This document shows positions 18,640 to 27,616 of a stretch of 64,000 nucleotides of DNA, one piece after another; position 1 is the stretch's first letter; every line of letters begins with the position of its first letter. The stretch is from positions 1 through 64,000 of the forward strand of contig JAUXRN010000257.1 in the NCBI GenBank assembly GCA_030681835.1, given 5' to 3'. Both the position numbers and the translations under genes were made by a program. Origin of the DNA: Actinomycetota bacterium. GTDB lineage: Bacteria; Actinomycetota; Actinomycetes; S36-B12. The notes beneath the pieces are model-generated. The model worked only from the letters and a program-made list of their open reading frames with translations. It was not told the DNA's origin and made no database searches.

Positions 18640-19818
18640 GTGTCGCAGCCGGTCGGAGTCCCGTCCTTCCGAAATCACCTACCCGTCCGGATCCACTTCG
18701 GCGACGGCATCAGCGGCATGCTGCCCGATCTGCTCAAGGCGGAGGGAGTGGATCGGGCCGCCCTCATCATCGATGACGGGCTACCTGGATTCAATCCACC
18801 CGCGGCCGACGTCATCGCGGCGGTGGAGGCAGCCGGCATCACCCTGGCACGCTACGACAAGCCGGCTGGCGAGCCGACCGTCGCGATGATCGATGCCGCG
18901 ACCGCCGTCGTGGCGGGTTCGGGCGCGCAGGCCGTCATCGCGCTCGGCGGCGGCTCGGTGATCGACACGGCGAAGGCAGCGCGCCTGTGCGCCCAGCTGG
19001 GCACCGACTTCCGCGGCTTCCTCGCCTCGGACCGCCAGTACCCGCAGCCGGACGTCTTGCTCTTGGCGCTTCCCACAACGGCCGGCACGGGCTCGGAGGT
19101 GTCGGGAGGTGCCGTGGTCTCGGATCCCGAGGCCGGCACGAAGTCGGGCATCGCCAACCCGCTGCTCCGGGCGCAGTACGCCCTTGTCGACCCGGTCCTC
19201 ACCCACACATCCCCACCCGCGACGACGTCCTACGCAGGCGTCGACGCCCTGGCGCAGGCGATCGCGGGCATGATCGCCCGATCGCGGACGCCGATCGGAG
19301 ACGCGATCGCCCTCGAGGCGGTGCGCCTGATCAGTCGCTCGCTGGTCGCCGCCCACCGGGACGGGAGCAACGCCGGGGCCAGGTCCGACATGGCCTGCGG
19401 CAGCATGATGGCCGGGCTCACGATGAACATCTCGGACTGCACGGCCGAGCACTCGCTGGGCCAGGCCATCGGCGGCATGTTCCACGTACCGCACGGGCTG
19501 ACCATCGGACTGGTGCTTGAGCAGACCCTCGACCGCGAGCGCGCCCACGTGCCAGACCAGCTCGAGCGGGTTGCCGACGCGATGGGGGCCCCGCCCGGGG
19601 GCCTGGCGGACGGCAGCCGCGCGGTCGAGGCGGTCCGTCGCCTCCTCGCGGAACTGGACTTCCCGGTCTTCGAGAGCCTCGGTGTCACCGACGCCCAGCT
19701 GGACGAGCTCACGGCGCTGGCGCTGGACGACTACTTCATCACCGAGTCGCCGCATCCCTGGGCCGCCGAGGAAGTCCGGGCGGCCTTCGCTGCGTCACTT
19801 GCGGTGACGGGCCGATGA
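18640..19818 (+). CDS. Iron-containing (group III) alcohol dehydrogenase family protein
   Basis: A 392-residue Fe-ADH fold protein. NAD(P)-binding is shown by GGGSVIDTAKAA and LPTTAGTGSEV, and metal-site histidines are seen in EHSLGQAIGG and VPHGL. One expected ligand differs: where E. coli FucO has GVDALTHAI, this protein has GVDALAQAI, replacing the His ligand by Gln. It may therefore bind metal differently or less tightly. It would interconvert an alcohol and an aldehyde or ketone. GTG 18640 has GAGGAG eight bases upstream. It overlaps the next gene, a monooxygenase, by ATGA, so the two are probably co-translated. Confidence 0.85.
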   Translation: MSQPVGVPSFRNHLPVRIHFGDGISGMLPDLLKAEGVDRAALIIDDGLPGFNPPAADVIAAVEAAGITLARYDKPAGEPTVAMIDAATAVVAGSGAQAVIALGGGSVIDTAKAARLCAQLGTDFRGFLASDRQYPQPDVLLLALPTTAGTGSEVSGGAVVSDPEAGTKSGIANPLLRAQYALVDPVLTHTSPPATTSYAGVDALAQAIAGMIARSRTPIGDAIALEAVRLISRSLVAAHRDGSNAGARSDMACGSMMAGLTMNISDCTAEHSLGQAIGGMFHVPHGLTIGLVLEQTLDRERAHVPDQLERVADAMGAPPGGLADGSRAVEAVRRLLAELDFPVFESLGVTDAQLDELTALALDDYFITESPHPWAAEEVRAAFAASLAVTGR

Positions 19819-21449
19819 GCGCCGACAACGGGGATGCGACCGAGGTCCTCGACGCCGTCGTCGTGGGTGCCGGTTTCTCGGGTCTGTACATGCTCATCCG
19901 GCTGCGCGAGCTGGGCCTGCGAAGCACCGTCATCGAGAAGGGCGACGACGTCGGCGGCACCTGGTACTGGAACCGCTACCCCGGAGCCCGCTGCGACATC
20001 GACAGCGTGGACTACTGCTACTCCTTCTCGCCGAAGCTGCTCGAGGAGTGGCGGTGGACCGAGCGCTTCGCCACCCAGCCGGAGATCCTGAGTTACCTGG
20101 AGTTCGTGGCCGACACGTTCGACCTGCGGCGCGATATCCGCTTCTCGACCACCGTCACGGCAGCCGACTTCGACGCTGAAAGCGGCACCTGGCTGGTGCG
20201 CACCTCGGACGGGAATCTGCTGCGTGCCCGGTACGTCGTCATGGCGGTTGGCAACCTCTCCGAGCCCAAGCGCCCGGACATCCCCGGCGTGGACACGTTC
20301 GCAGGCGATTCCTTCCACACCGCCCAGTGGCCAAAGGAAGGCGTCGACTTCACCGGCCGTCGTGTCGGCGTCATCGGAACGGGGTCAACGGGGATCCAAG
20401 CCATCCCGCTCATCGCGGAGCAGGCCGAGCATCTCTTCGTCTTCCAGCGCACGCCGAACTACAGCATGCCGGCGCGCAACGCTCCGCTCGAGCCGCAGTA
20501 CGTCGAGGACGTCCTCGCTAGCTTCGACGAGCGCCGCGAGGTAAGCAGGCGGTCGGATGCCGGAACGCCGTTCCCGCCAGCATCGAAGGGCACCTTCGAG
20601 GTGTCCGATGAGGAGCGCGAGGCCATGTTCGAGGAGGGCTGGCGGCGCGGTGGCATCAATGCGCTGTCCTACGCCTTCACCGATTTCTTCACTGACGTGA
20701 GGGCGAACGAGGTGGCGCAGGAGTTCGCCAGGCGCAAGATCCGTGAGCTTGTCGAGGACCCGCAGACGGCTGAGTCGCTGCTGCCCTCGCACCACATCGG
20801 CACGAAGCGCACGTGCGTCGACACCAATTACTTCGCCACCTACAACCGTGACAACGTCACCCTCGTCGACCTGCGCAGGGAGCCGATCGAGGCAGTCACC
20901 GAAGGCGGGATCCGGACGGCCAGTCGCCACATCGACCTCGACTGCCTCGTGTATGCGGTCGGCTTCGATGCGATGACCGGGGCGATGACCGCGATCGACA
21001 TCGCGGGCCGCGGGGACCGGACGCTAAGGGAGGCCTGGGCCGACGGTCCGGCGACCTACCTCGGCCTCATGGTCGCGGACTTCCCCAACTTGTTCCTCGT
21101 GACAGGTCCAGGCAGCCCCGGCGTGCTCAGCAACATGGTGGTGTCCATCGAGCAGCACGTGGAATGGATTGCCGAGACAATCGGCTATCTGGAGGCCGAG
21201 GGCTTAGCCACCATCGAGGCCTCCCCCGCTGCGCAGGACCAGTGGGTGGCCCACGTCAACGACCTGGCCAACGCCACTCTCTACCCGCAGGCGGCATCCT
21301 GGTACCTGGGTGCGAACATCCCCGGCAAGGCACGCGTCTTCATGCCCTACGTCAACGGTTGTGGCAACTACCGGAGTGAGTGCGAGGCTGTCGTCCGCGA
21401 CGGCTACCGAGGCTTCGCCCTGACCCCTGCAGCGTCCGCCCGCGCCTGA
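19815..21449 (+). CDS. Baeyer-Villiger-type flavin monooxygenase (cyclohexanone monooxygenase-like)
   Basis: A 544-residue NADPH-dependent flavoprotein. FAD site VVGAGFSGLYMLIRL, the following GGTWYWNRYPGARCDIDSVDY, NADPH site VIGTGSTGIQAIP and the BVMO fingerprint FAGDSFHTAQWP are all intact. The C-terminal YLGANIPGK is also typical of this family. It inserts oxygen next to a ketone to make an ester or lactone. Its start overlaps the Fe-ADH stop (ATGA): an alcohol dehydrogenase followed by a BVMO would turn a secondary alcohol into an ester. No esterase is in this operon, but one sits at 33 kb. A GS-like ligase follows 16 bp downstream, so an amino-ketone substrate is possible. Confidence 0.87.
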   Translation: MSADNGDATEVLDAVVVGAGFSGLYMLIRLRELGLRSTVIEKGDDVGGTWYWNRYPGARCDIDSVDYCYSFSPKLLEEWRWTERFATQPEILSYLEFVADTFDLRRDIRFSTTVTAADFDAESGTWLVRTSDGNLLRARYVVMAVGNLSEPKRPDIPGVDTFAGDSFHTAQWPKEGVDFTGRRVGVIGTGSTGIQAIPLIAEQAEHLFVFQRTPNYSMPARNAPLEPQYVEDVLASFDERREVSRRSDAGTPFPPASKGTFEVSDEEREAMFEEGWRRGGINALSYAFTDFFTDVRANEVAQEFARRKIRELVEDPQTAESLLPSHHIGTKRTCVDTNYFATYNRDNVTLVDLRREPIEAVTEGGIRTASRHIDLDCLVYAVGFDAMTGAMTAIDIAGRGDRTLREAWADGPATYLGLMVADFPNLFLVTGPGSPGVLSNMVVSIEQHVEWIAETIGYLEAEGLATIEASPAAQDQWVAHVNDLANATLYPQAASWYLGANIPGKARVFMPYVNGCGNYRSECEAVVRDGYRGFALTPAASARA

Positions 21450-21465
21450 GAGGACCCACATACCC

Positions 21466-22863
21466 ATGGCCAACGCCGTCACTTCGGAGTACGAGGCCCT
21501 GCTCAGTGACCTTCACGACCGAGGGGTGACCACCGTGGTGCTCGGGGGCACCGACACCCACGGTGTCATGCGGGGCAAGCGCATCCCCGTCAACCAGCTC
21601 GAGCGCATCCTGGCCGACGGCATGGCGCTGTGCGATGTCTTCTGGGTCATGCATGTGGACGAGTCCGATCTCGTGCAGCGCCCGGTCGGGCACGAGGGGT
21701 ACTTCCCCACCGAGCGCAACGGCTATCCGGACATCCTGGGCCTGCCCGACGTCAGCACGGCGCGGATCGTCCCCTGGCATGACGACACGGTCATCATGCT
21801 GTGCGACTGGAGCCTGCCCCATCATGCGGGTCCGGTGCCGATCGACCCTCGCCACGTTCTGCGCCGCGTGATCGAGCGTGGTCATGCGATGGGGCTCGAG
21901 GCGTTCAGCGCGCTCGAGCTCGAGTTCTACCTCCTCCAGGAGACCCCGGACTCGATCGTCGACCTGCACCCCTGGGAGCTGACGCCCCTGCAGGCCCGTC
22001 CCAGCACCTACGGGGTGGTGCTGGGCTCGCGGCAGGAGCCGATCGCCCGGCAGATCCGCGAACGCATGCTCGAGTACGGCCTGCCCATCGAGGCCTGCAA
22101 CCCCGAGACCGGTCCGGGTCAATTCGAGATCAACCTCAGGTACGACCAGGCGCTGGCCGCGGCCGACCACGCCTTCCTGTTCAAGAGCGGGGTCAAGGAG
22201 CTGGCTGCCCAGAACGGCCTGCTCGCCACCTTCATGGCCAAGCCCAATGCGGAGTGGGCCGGCAACTCGTGCCACATCCACCTGAGCCTGCGCGGCCTCG
22301 ACGGCTCCGCCGTCTTCTACGACGAGGGCCAGCCGCACGGAATATCAGTGACGATGCGCCAGTTCATCGCCGGGAGTCTCGCCGTCATGCCCGAGTTCAC
22401 GGCCCTGCTCGCGCCCAACCCGAACTCCTACCGTCGCTATCGCCCGTACTCGTGGGCCGGCACGACCGCGACATGGGGGATCGACAACCGGTCGGCCGGG
22501 CTGCGCGTCGTCTGCGAGGGCGCGTCGGGAACCCGACTCGAGCATCGGCAGGCAGGCGGGGATGTCAACGCCTACATCGCATCGGCCGCGGTCCTCGCGG
22601 CTGGCCTGGCCGGCATCGCAGCAAAGCTGGAGCCACCGGACAAAATCGATGCGGACATCTACGCGATGGACCCGGACGAGGTGCCGCAGCTCCCGCGAAC
22701 GCTCGAGCAGGCCGTAGAACTGCTCGACGCGAGCACGCTGGCACGGGAGTGGCTGGGGGCCGACTTCGTCGATCACTACGTCGCGATGAAGCGGGCCGAG
22801 CTCGCCGCCCAGGCGGCTGCGGTCACCAACTGGGACGTGCGACGGTACCTCGCGGCCCTCTAG
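21466..22863 (+). CDS. Glutamine synthetase-like gamma-glutamyl ligase (copy 2)
   Basis: A 465-residue GS-superfamily enzyme. Landmarks: GTDTHGVMRGKRIP at the N-terminus, SALELEFYLLQE, GPGQFEINLRY, GNSCHIHLSLRG, NSYRRYRPYSWAG and LEHRQAGGDVNAY. The catalytic glutamate-binding and metal residues look retained, so activity is likely. It has 16 bp between it and the BVMO gene and precedes an APC permease, which argues for attaching glutamate to an imported amine. It is clearly diverged from copy 1 and from the tandem copies 3 and 4. The substrate is not known. Confidence 0.86.
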   Translation: MANAVTSEYEALLSDLHDRGVTTVVLGGTDTHGVMRGKRIPVNQLERILADGMALCDVFWVMHVDESDLVQRPVGHEGYFPTERNGYPDILGLPDVSTARIVPWHDDTVIMLCDWSLPHHAGPVPIDPRHVLRRVIERGHAMGLEAFSALELEFYLLQETPDSIVDLHPWELTPLQARPSTYGVVLGSRQEPIARQIRERMLEYGLPIEACNPETGPGQFEINLRYDQALAAADHAFLFKSGVKELAAQNGLLATFMAKPNAEWAGNSCHIHLSLRGLDGSAVFYDEGQPHGISVTMRQFIAGSLAVMPEFTALLAPNPNSYRRYRPYSWAGTTATWGIDNRSAGLRVVCEGASGTRLEHRQAGGDVNAYIASAAVLAAGLAGIAAKLEPPDKIDADIYAMDPDEVPQLPRTLEQAVELLDASTLAREWLGADFVDHYVAMKRAELAAQAAAVTNWDVRRYLAAL

Positions 22864-22920
22864 CAGTCAGGGGTGCCGGGCAGCCCTCAAATCTCGTGTC
22901 CGCGACTTGCCTCGAAGTCG

Positions 22921-22949
22921 TTGACCGACCCTAACTATTGGCCTAGTCT
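22921..22949 (+). promoter_or_regulatory. Sigma70-like promoter for the second APC permease
   Basis: TTGACC (22921-22926) and TAGTCT (22944-22949) are separated by 17 bases. Transcription would start near 22956, just before AAAGGAG and GTG 22972. This suggests the permease can be transcribed separately from the Fe-ADH/BVMO/GS operon. Confidence 0.6.
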
Positions 22950-22971
22950 CCAGACCTCAAAGGAGACCGCC

Positions 22972-24585
22972 GTGGCGGCATGCCCCGGCGGTAGGCACCA
23001 GGTCCGAGGAGCGCACGTGACAACGGATTCGAGTACCGGGTCGACCGAGTCGGCCCCCAAGCAAGGCGAGTTGAGGCGGGACGCCATCGGTCTGGTGGGC
23101 GTCCTATTCTTCGTGGTCGCCTTCTCGGCGCCCATCACGGCGATGACGGGCAATACGCCCCTCTCGGTCGGCTACGGCAACGGGATCTACGCCCCGGCCG
23201 GCTTCATCGTCGCCTGCGTCATCCTCACCATCTTCAGCGTCGCCTACGTCGCCATGGCCAAGCACATCACTGCGGCCGGCGCCTTCTACACGTTCGTCTC
23301 GCGCGGCATGGGCAAGCCGGTCGGCCTCGGCGCCGGTTCGCTGAGCACCGCTGCCTACGTCAGCATCGAGGCGGCCCTGATCGGCATCTTCTCGGTCTTC
23401 ACCGACGGCCTCATGGTGTCCCGGTTCGACGTGTCGCTCCCATGGATCGTGTACGGGATCATCGGCATCCTGCTCATCGGCATCCTGTCCTACCGAGACA
23501 TCAGCCTGGCGGCGCGCGTGCTCGGCGTCGTCCTCATCATCGAGATAGCGCTGCTGTCGATCATGGCCTTCGCCATCCTCTTCCAGGGCGGTGGCCCGGA
23601 CGGCCTGATGTGGGAGTCCCTCAACCCGATGAAGGCATTCACCAGCCTGCCCGAGGACTTCATGGGAACCGGCGTGGCCGCCGGCGTGGCCGGGATCGGC
23701 CTGCTGTTCGCCTTCTGGTCGTGGGTCGGCTTCGAGGCGACGGCGATCTTCGGCGAGGAGTCCAAGGATCCCAAGAAGATCGTCCCTCGGGCGACGATGA
23801 TCGCGGTCATCGGCATCGGGGTCTTCTACGCCTTCATCGCGTGGATGGCGATCGCCGGCAATGGCGCGGCGGAGTCCGTCACGCTCTCGGCGGGTGCCAC
23901 GCCGTTCGAGCTGCTCTACACCCCAATGCGGGATTACGTCGGGGAGTGGGGGGTGGTCGCCTTCGAGTTCTTCGTGGTGGGCGGTTCCTTCGCGTGCGCC
24001 CTGGCCATCCACAACTCGGCCACCCGCTACATCTTCGCCTTCGGGCGCGATGGCCTGCTCCCGAAGGCCTTGGGGCGCTCGCACCCGAAGTACCAGTCCC
24101 CCTACATCGCCTCGACCGTGCAGACGGTGGTCACCCTGGTGATCGTCGGCGGCTGCTATGTGGCCGGCGTCGATCCGTACCTCGGCCTGTACACGGTGCT
24201 GGCGATCTTCGCGACCGTCTGCCTGCTGTGCGCGCAGACCCTGACGGCCATCTCGTGCATCTGGTACTTCCACGTCAAGAAGATGCACCCGGAGACGGCG
24301 AACGTCTTCAGGACGATCCTGGCCCCGATCATCGGCGGCTTGGGGATGATCTACGTCGTCTACCTCGTCCTCGTCAACATCGACTTCGCGACGGCCGGCC
24401 AGGGCGACTCCCCGGTCATCAAGGCCCTGCCATGGGCGGTGGTGGTGGTCTTCGTGCTTCCCGTCGTGGTGTCCCTGTGGTGGAAGAAGTCGAAGCCGGA
24501 TCTGTACGAGCGGATCGGCAGCACGGTGTTCGTCCACGCGGGCCTGTCGACCGACATCGACGAGCCGACGATCCATCGGAGCTAG
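22972..24585 (+). CDS. APC-superfamily amino acid/amine permease (copy 2)
   Basis: About 537 residues with some 12-13 predicted membrane helices. The N-terminal core AIGLVGVLFFVVAFSAPI and FWSWVGFEATAIFGEES place it in the APC superfamily, in the same subgroup as the permease at 43.7-45.3 kb (VGAVGLVGVLFMAVANAAPI). GTG 22972 follows AAAGGAG with six-base spacing and lies right behind the promoter. GTG 23017 after GAGGAG is an in-frame alternative giving 522 residues. It probably imports the amine used by the upstream GS-like enzyme. A strong stem-loop follows. Confidence 0.85.
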   Translation: MAACPGGRHQVRGAHVTTDSSTGSTESAPKQGELRRDAIGLVGVLFFVVAFSAPITAMTGNTPLSVGYGNGIYAPAGFIVACVILTIFSVAYVAMAKHITAAGAFYTFVSRGMGKPVGLGAGSLSTAAYVSIEAALIGIFSVFTDGLMVSRFDVSLPWIVYGIIGILLIGILSYRDISLAARVLGVVLIIEIALLSIMAFAILFQGGGPDGLMWESLNPMKAFTSLPEDFMGTGVAAGVAGIGLLFAFWSWVGFEATAIFGEESKDPKKIVPRATMIAVIGIGVFYAFIAWMAIAGNGAAESVTLSAGATPFELLYTPMRDYVGEWGVVAFEFFVVGGSFACALAIHNSATRYIFAFGRDGLLPKALGRSHPKYQSPYIASTVQTVVTLVIVGGCYVAGVDPYLGLYTVLAIFATVCLLCAQTLTAISCIWYFHVKKMHPETANVFRTILAPIIGGLGMIYVVYLVLVNIDFATAGQGDSPVIKALPWAVVVVFVLPVVVSLWWKKSKPDLYERIGSTVFVHAGLSTDIDEPTIHRS

Positions 24586-24597
24586 CAGACAGAGCTC

Positions 24598-24644
24598 AGC
24601 GTCTCGCCCGGGTCACTCCAGACTGGTGACCCGGGCGAGGCGCT
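24598..24644. terminator. 19-bp stem-loop between convergent permease and GntR genes
   Basis: Two 19-nt arms, one starting AGCGTCTCGCCCGGG and the other ending CCCGGGCGAGGCGCT, pair with a single G-T wobble around a 9-nt loop. It lies 12 bp after the permease stop and 27 bp before the end of the convergent regulator gene. It has no T-tract and probably works in both directions. Confidence 0.8.
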
Positions 24645-24671
24645 GTCGGGGCCTCGGATCAGGCGGCTCGC

Positions 24672-25454
24672 TCAGGTGCGCTTGCGAGTCGCCGCGGCCT
24701 TGGCTACGGGTGTCGTGACCCACGACTCCACGATGTGACCGGTCGTGTCGATGTGCTCGGTCATGTAGCGGCTTGCCTTGTCGGGCTCCTGCCGCTCGAT
24801 TGCCTCGACGATCCGGTCATGCAGGTAGTCACCGGTGACGTCGAGGACGTTGAAGAGCGACCCCACGGGGCGGAACATCTCGACGCGTCCTCTGAGGACC
24901 GCGTCCTGCAGCCACTGGTTGCGGGCCGCCTTGGCGATCGCCAGGTGGAAGTCGGTGTCCAGGCTGTGGAAGTGGGCGGTGTCCGCGGGGTGGGAGGGCA
25001 CCTCGTTGTTGGGGCCCTTGAGTGCCGTCATTGCCTTGAGCAGGCGGTTCATCTCCCGCAGATCGGACTGCGTGCGGCGCTCGGCGGCCAGTGCGGCGCA
25101 GGCGGACTCCACCGTGATGCGGAACTCGAAGACCTGCCGGATCTGCTCGCGGTTCTGCTGGAAGGCCCGTCGGGTCTGCGCGTCGGTGGCCGCCGTCCCG
25201 CGCACGAACAGCCCGCCCCCGCGGCCGCGCTTGATCTCGAGGAGGCCTTCATCGGCCAGGATGGCGATCGCCCCGCGCACCGTGGTGCGCGACACATTGA
25301 GGAACTCTGCCAGCGCCCGCTCCGGCGGCAGGCAGTCACCAGGGCGGTAGCGGCCCAGCATGATCGCCGTGCGGATCTGCTCGAGGACCAGTTCGTGGGC
25401 CGCGACGATCCGGACCGGAGCCATGCCGGGGGTTGGGTCGTGGTCCGCCACCAC
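24672..25454 (-). CDS. GntR-family regulator, FadR/FCD subfamily
   Basis: A 260-residue regulator. The N-terminal winged helix reads LPPERALAEFLNVSRTTVRGAI with the wing GLLEIKRGRGGGLFVRG. The C-terminal all-helical FCD domain carries the usual metal-ligand histidines (DTDFHLAIAKAARN, near HDRIVEAIE and MTEHIDTTGHI). The start is GTG 25454, preceded by GGAGGGAGGCC; ATG 25424 is an alternative. It is divergent from the ten-gene operon starting at 25600 and is its likely local repressor. FCD regulators usually sense small carboxylates, which would fit a pathway intermediate. Confidence 0.85.
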   Translation of the reverse strand: MVADHDPTPGMAPVRIVAAHELVLEQIRTAIMLGRYRPGDCLPPERALAEFLNVSRTTVRGAIAILADEGLLEIKRGRGGGLFVRGTAATDAQTRRAFQQNREQIRQVFEFRITVESACAALAAERRTQSDLREMNRLLKAMTALKGPNNEVPSHPADTAHFHSLDTDFHLAIAKAARNQWLQDAVLRGRVEMFRPVGSLFNVLDVTGDYLHDRIVEAIERQEPDKASRYMTEHIDTTGHIVESWVTTPVAKAAATRKRT

Positions 25455-25525
25455 GGCCTCCCTCCGTCGTCGTGCGAGTCGGGCGATGCTAACACCGGTT
25501 GCCCGGTTCGGCAGGGCCGCGCCAT

Positions 25526-25567
25526 TTGGTATAAGTGCTTGACCTTTAGTCCGCTCACCAACAGAAT
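25526..25567 (+). promoter_or_regulatory. Promoter and possible GntR operator for the ten-gene operon
   Basis: TTGACC (25539-25544), a 17-base spacer and CAGAAT (25562-25567) form a likely promoter, with the start near 25574 and ATG at 25600. TTGGT (25526-25530) and its inverse ACCAA (25557-25561) bracket the promoter. They could be half-sites for the divergent FadR-type regulator, although the spacing is long, so the operator part is tentative. Confidence 0.5.
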
Positions 25568-25599
25568 TGCGGTTCCGGCAACGACGAAAGGGAACACGC

Positions 25600-26325
25600 A
25601 TGACGGAACGTCGCGTCCTGGTCACCGGAGGTGCGGGCGTCATCGGCATGGCCATCTGCCGGACCCTGCGCGAGGCGGGCTGGACCCCTGTCGCGGGGGA
25701 CCTGGCCCCGGCCATCGCCGCGGTCGACTGGGCCGCCGCGGAGAACGCGCATATCGAGCGGGTCGAGCTCGACGTCACGAGCCGCGAGTCGGTGGATGCG
25801 GCCGTTCGCACGATGGGCGGTGAGTGGGCGGGGCTGGTGAACTGCGCGGGGATCCTGCGCGACACCCTGCTGGGCCGCACCGTCGAGGACAACATGCGGC
25901 TGATGTTCGAGGTCAACCTGGCCGGGACCGCCAGGGTCACCGACGCCTTCGCCCCCCTGATCCGCGAAGGGGGAGCCATCGTCAACATCGGCAGCGTGAC
26001 GGGGTACATGGGCCGCTTCGTCGGAGCGTCGGTCTACGGAGCGACGAAGGCTGGCATAGGCGCGTACACGACGTATCTCGCCGTGGAGCTGGCCCCGCGC
26101 CGCATCCGCGTCAACAACGTGGCACCGGGGGTCATCCGCGCACCGATGAGCCCGTCGATGGCCCTGGTCTCGGGGGGCGAGGAGAGCTGCGCGGAGCAGG
26201 CGATCCTCGGCCGGATCGGGGAGCCCGAGGAGGTGGCCGAGGTCGTGGAGTTCCTCCTGTCGGACCGGGCGTCCTTCATCACGGCCCAGACGCTGCTCGT
26301 CGACGGCGGGTTCATCGCGCGATGA
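25600..26325 (+). CDS. SDR-family oxidoreductase (first gene of ten-gene operon)
   Basis: A 241-residue classical short-chain dehydrogenase with TGGAGVIG, NCAG and the catalytic YGATK. Asp at the end of the second strand (AGDLAP) suggests NAD(H). ATG 25600 follows GAAAGGGAACACGC. It overlaps the DUF1116 gene as ATGA. It leads the operon and is one of four SDRs in it, so several successive or parallel carbonyl/alcohol steps seem likely. Substrate unknown. Confidence 0.83.
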   Translation: MTERRVLVTGGAGVIGMAICRTLREAGWTPVAGDLAPAIAAVDWAAAENAHIERVELDVTSRESVDAAVRTMGGEWAGLVNCAGILRDTLLGRTVEDNMRLMFEVNLAGTARVTDAFAPLIREGGAIVNIGSVTGYMGRFVGASVYGATKAGIGAYTTYLAVELAPRRIRVNNVAPGVIRAPMSPSMALVSGGEESCAEQAILGRIGEPEEVAEVVEFLLSDRASFITAQTLLVDGGFIAR

Positions 26326-27605
26326 GCCGCCCAGACAGCGACCTGGTCGAGGACCTGCTCCGCGACGAGCTCATCGACGCAGCCAACGCGGAGGCGCTGG
26401 CGCGGCTGCACTCGTCCGATCCCGTGGTCGTGGACGTGCTCCCGGCCCGTGATGCGATCCCCGGCTACCGCCCCAACCTCGTGCTGACCAGCGGCGCACC
26501 CATGCCGTGGGAGGACTACCACGGCGGTCAGCGCGACGCGTTGATCGGCGGCGCCTTGTTCGAGGGCCTGGCCGCGACGCGGGAGGAGGCCATCGAGGGC
26601 TTCGCATCGGGCGGCATCGAGGTCGGTTCGTGCCACGACTACGGCGCCGTGGGGTCGCTCGCCGGGATCTACACCGCCTCGATGCCCGTCTTCGTCGTGA
26701 CCAACCGTGCCCACGGCAACGTCGGCTTCTGCAACTTCTACGAGGGCAAGGACCCCCGACGCCTCAATTACGGCTGCTATGACGAGGGCGTCCACGCCAG
26801 GCTGCTGCACGTCAACGACGTGCTGGCCCCCGTGATCGGTGAGGCCATCCGGCGCGAGGGGGGCGTCCCGCTGAAGCCGCTCATGGCCAAGGCGCTGCGG
26901 ATGGGCGACGAGCTGCATAGCCGCAACGCCGCGGCGTCGTTGCTCTTCACCCGTGAGCTCCTTCCGGCGATGCTCGCGATGGCGAGCGAGGGTCACGGTG
27001 ACGTCATCGACACCGCGATCCACGTCGCCGACAACGACTACTTCTTCCTGCGCCTGTCCATGGCGGCTGCTAAGGCATCGGCCGACACCATGATCGGTGT
27101 CGAGAGGTCCACCATCGTCACCGCGATGGGGTTCAGCTGCCGCGGGTTCTCGATTCGGGTCGCGGGCCTGGGCGGGGACTGGTTCAGCGGTCCGGCGCCG
27201 ATCACCGAGGGCCGGCTCTTCCCGGGCCACACCGAGGACGAGATCACCTGGATGGGCGGCGAGAGCCCGATCACCGAGACGATCGGCCTCGGTGGGTTCG
27301 CGCAGGCGTGCGCCTTCAGCCTGCAGAACTACCAGGGCGGCTCCTCCGGGGTCATGATGGAGCGCAACCTGGCCATGTACTCCATCACGGCAAGCGAGAA
27401 CCCGGACTACCTGATCCCCGTCTTCGACTTCCGGGGCACCCCGACCGGAATCGACATGCGCCGCGTCCTCCAGACTGGCGTGCTGCCGGTGATGGACGTG
27501 GGACTGGCGGGCCGTGACGGCGGACAGATCGGCGCCGGGATCATCCGGGCGCCGCGCGAGTGCTTCGAGTTGGCAGCGGCGGGCCACGTCGCTCGGTACG
27601 GGTGA
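26322..27605 (+). CDS. DUF1116 family protein (YlbE/AllG-like)
   Basis: A 427-residue protein of the DUF1116 family, recognised from segments such as SCHDYGAVGSLAGIYTASMPVFVV and NFYEGKDPRRLNYG. In E. coli the relative YlbE (AllG) works with FdrA and YlbF in oxamate carbamoyltransfer during allantoin use. Neither FdrA nor a YlbF/DUF2877 partner is seen in this window, so the protein stands alone here. It is fused by ATGA overlap to an upstream SDR and followed by another SDR 11 bp later. A role in transfer or cleavage of a C-N or acyl group in the operon pathway is possible but unproven. Confidence 0.78.
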   Translation: MSRPDSDLVEDLLRDELIDAANAEALARLHSSDPVVVDVLPARDAIPGYRPNLVLTSGAPMPWEDYHGGQRDALIGGALFEGLAATREEAIEGFASGGIEVGSCHDYGAVGSLAGIYTASMPVFVVTNRAHGNVGFCNFYEGKDPRRLNYGCYDEGVHARLLHVNDVLAPVIGEAIRREGGVPLKPLMAKALRMGDELHSRNAAASLLFTRELLPAMLAMASEGHGDVIDTAIHVADNDYFFLRLSMAAAKASADTMIGVERSTIVTAMGFSCRGFSIRVAGLGGDWFSGPAPITEGRLFPGHTEDEITWMGGESPITETIGLGGFAQACAFSLQNYQGGSSGVMMERNLAMYSITASENPDYLIPVFDFRGTPTGIDMRRVLQTGVLPVMDVGLAGRDGGQIGAGIIRAPRECFELAAAGHVARYG

Positions 27606-27616
27606 GGGGCAAGGAC

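Noticed and set aside
18590-18640. Plus-strand promoter for the Fe-ADH operon
   Set aside because: TAGCAT at 18600 could be a -10 box, but no acceptable -35 lies 16-18 bp upstream.
23104-24576. 490-aa minus-strand ORF
   Set aside because: Antisense shadow of the APC permease, extremely rich in Asp, Glu, Arg and His, with no hydrophobic core.
26034-27587. 517-aa minus-strand ORF
   Set aside because: Antisense to the DUF1116 and SDR genes, with Arg/His/Asp-rich sequence and no motifs.
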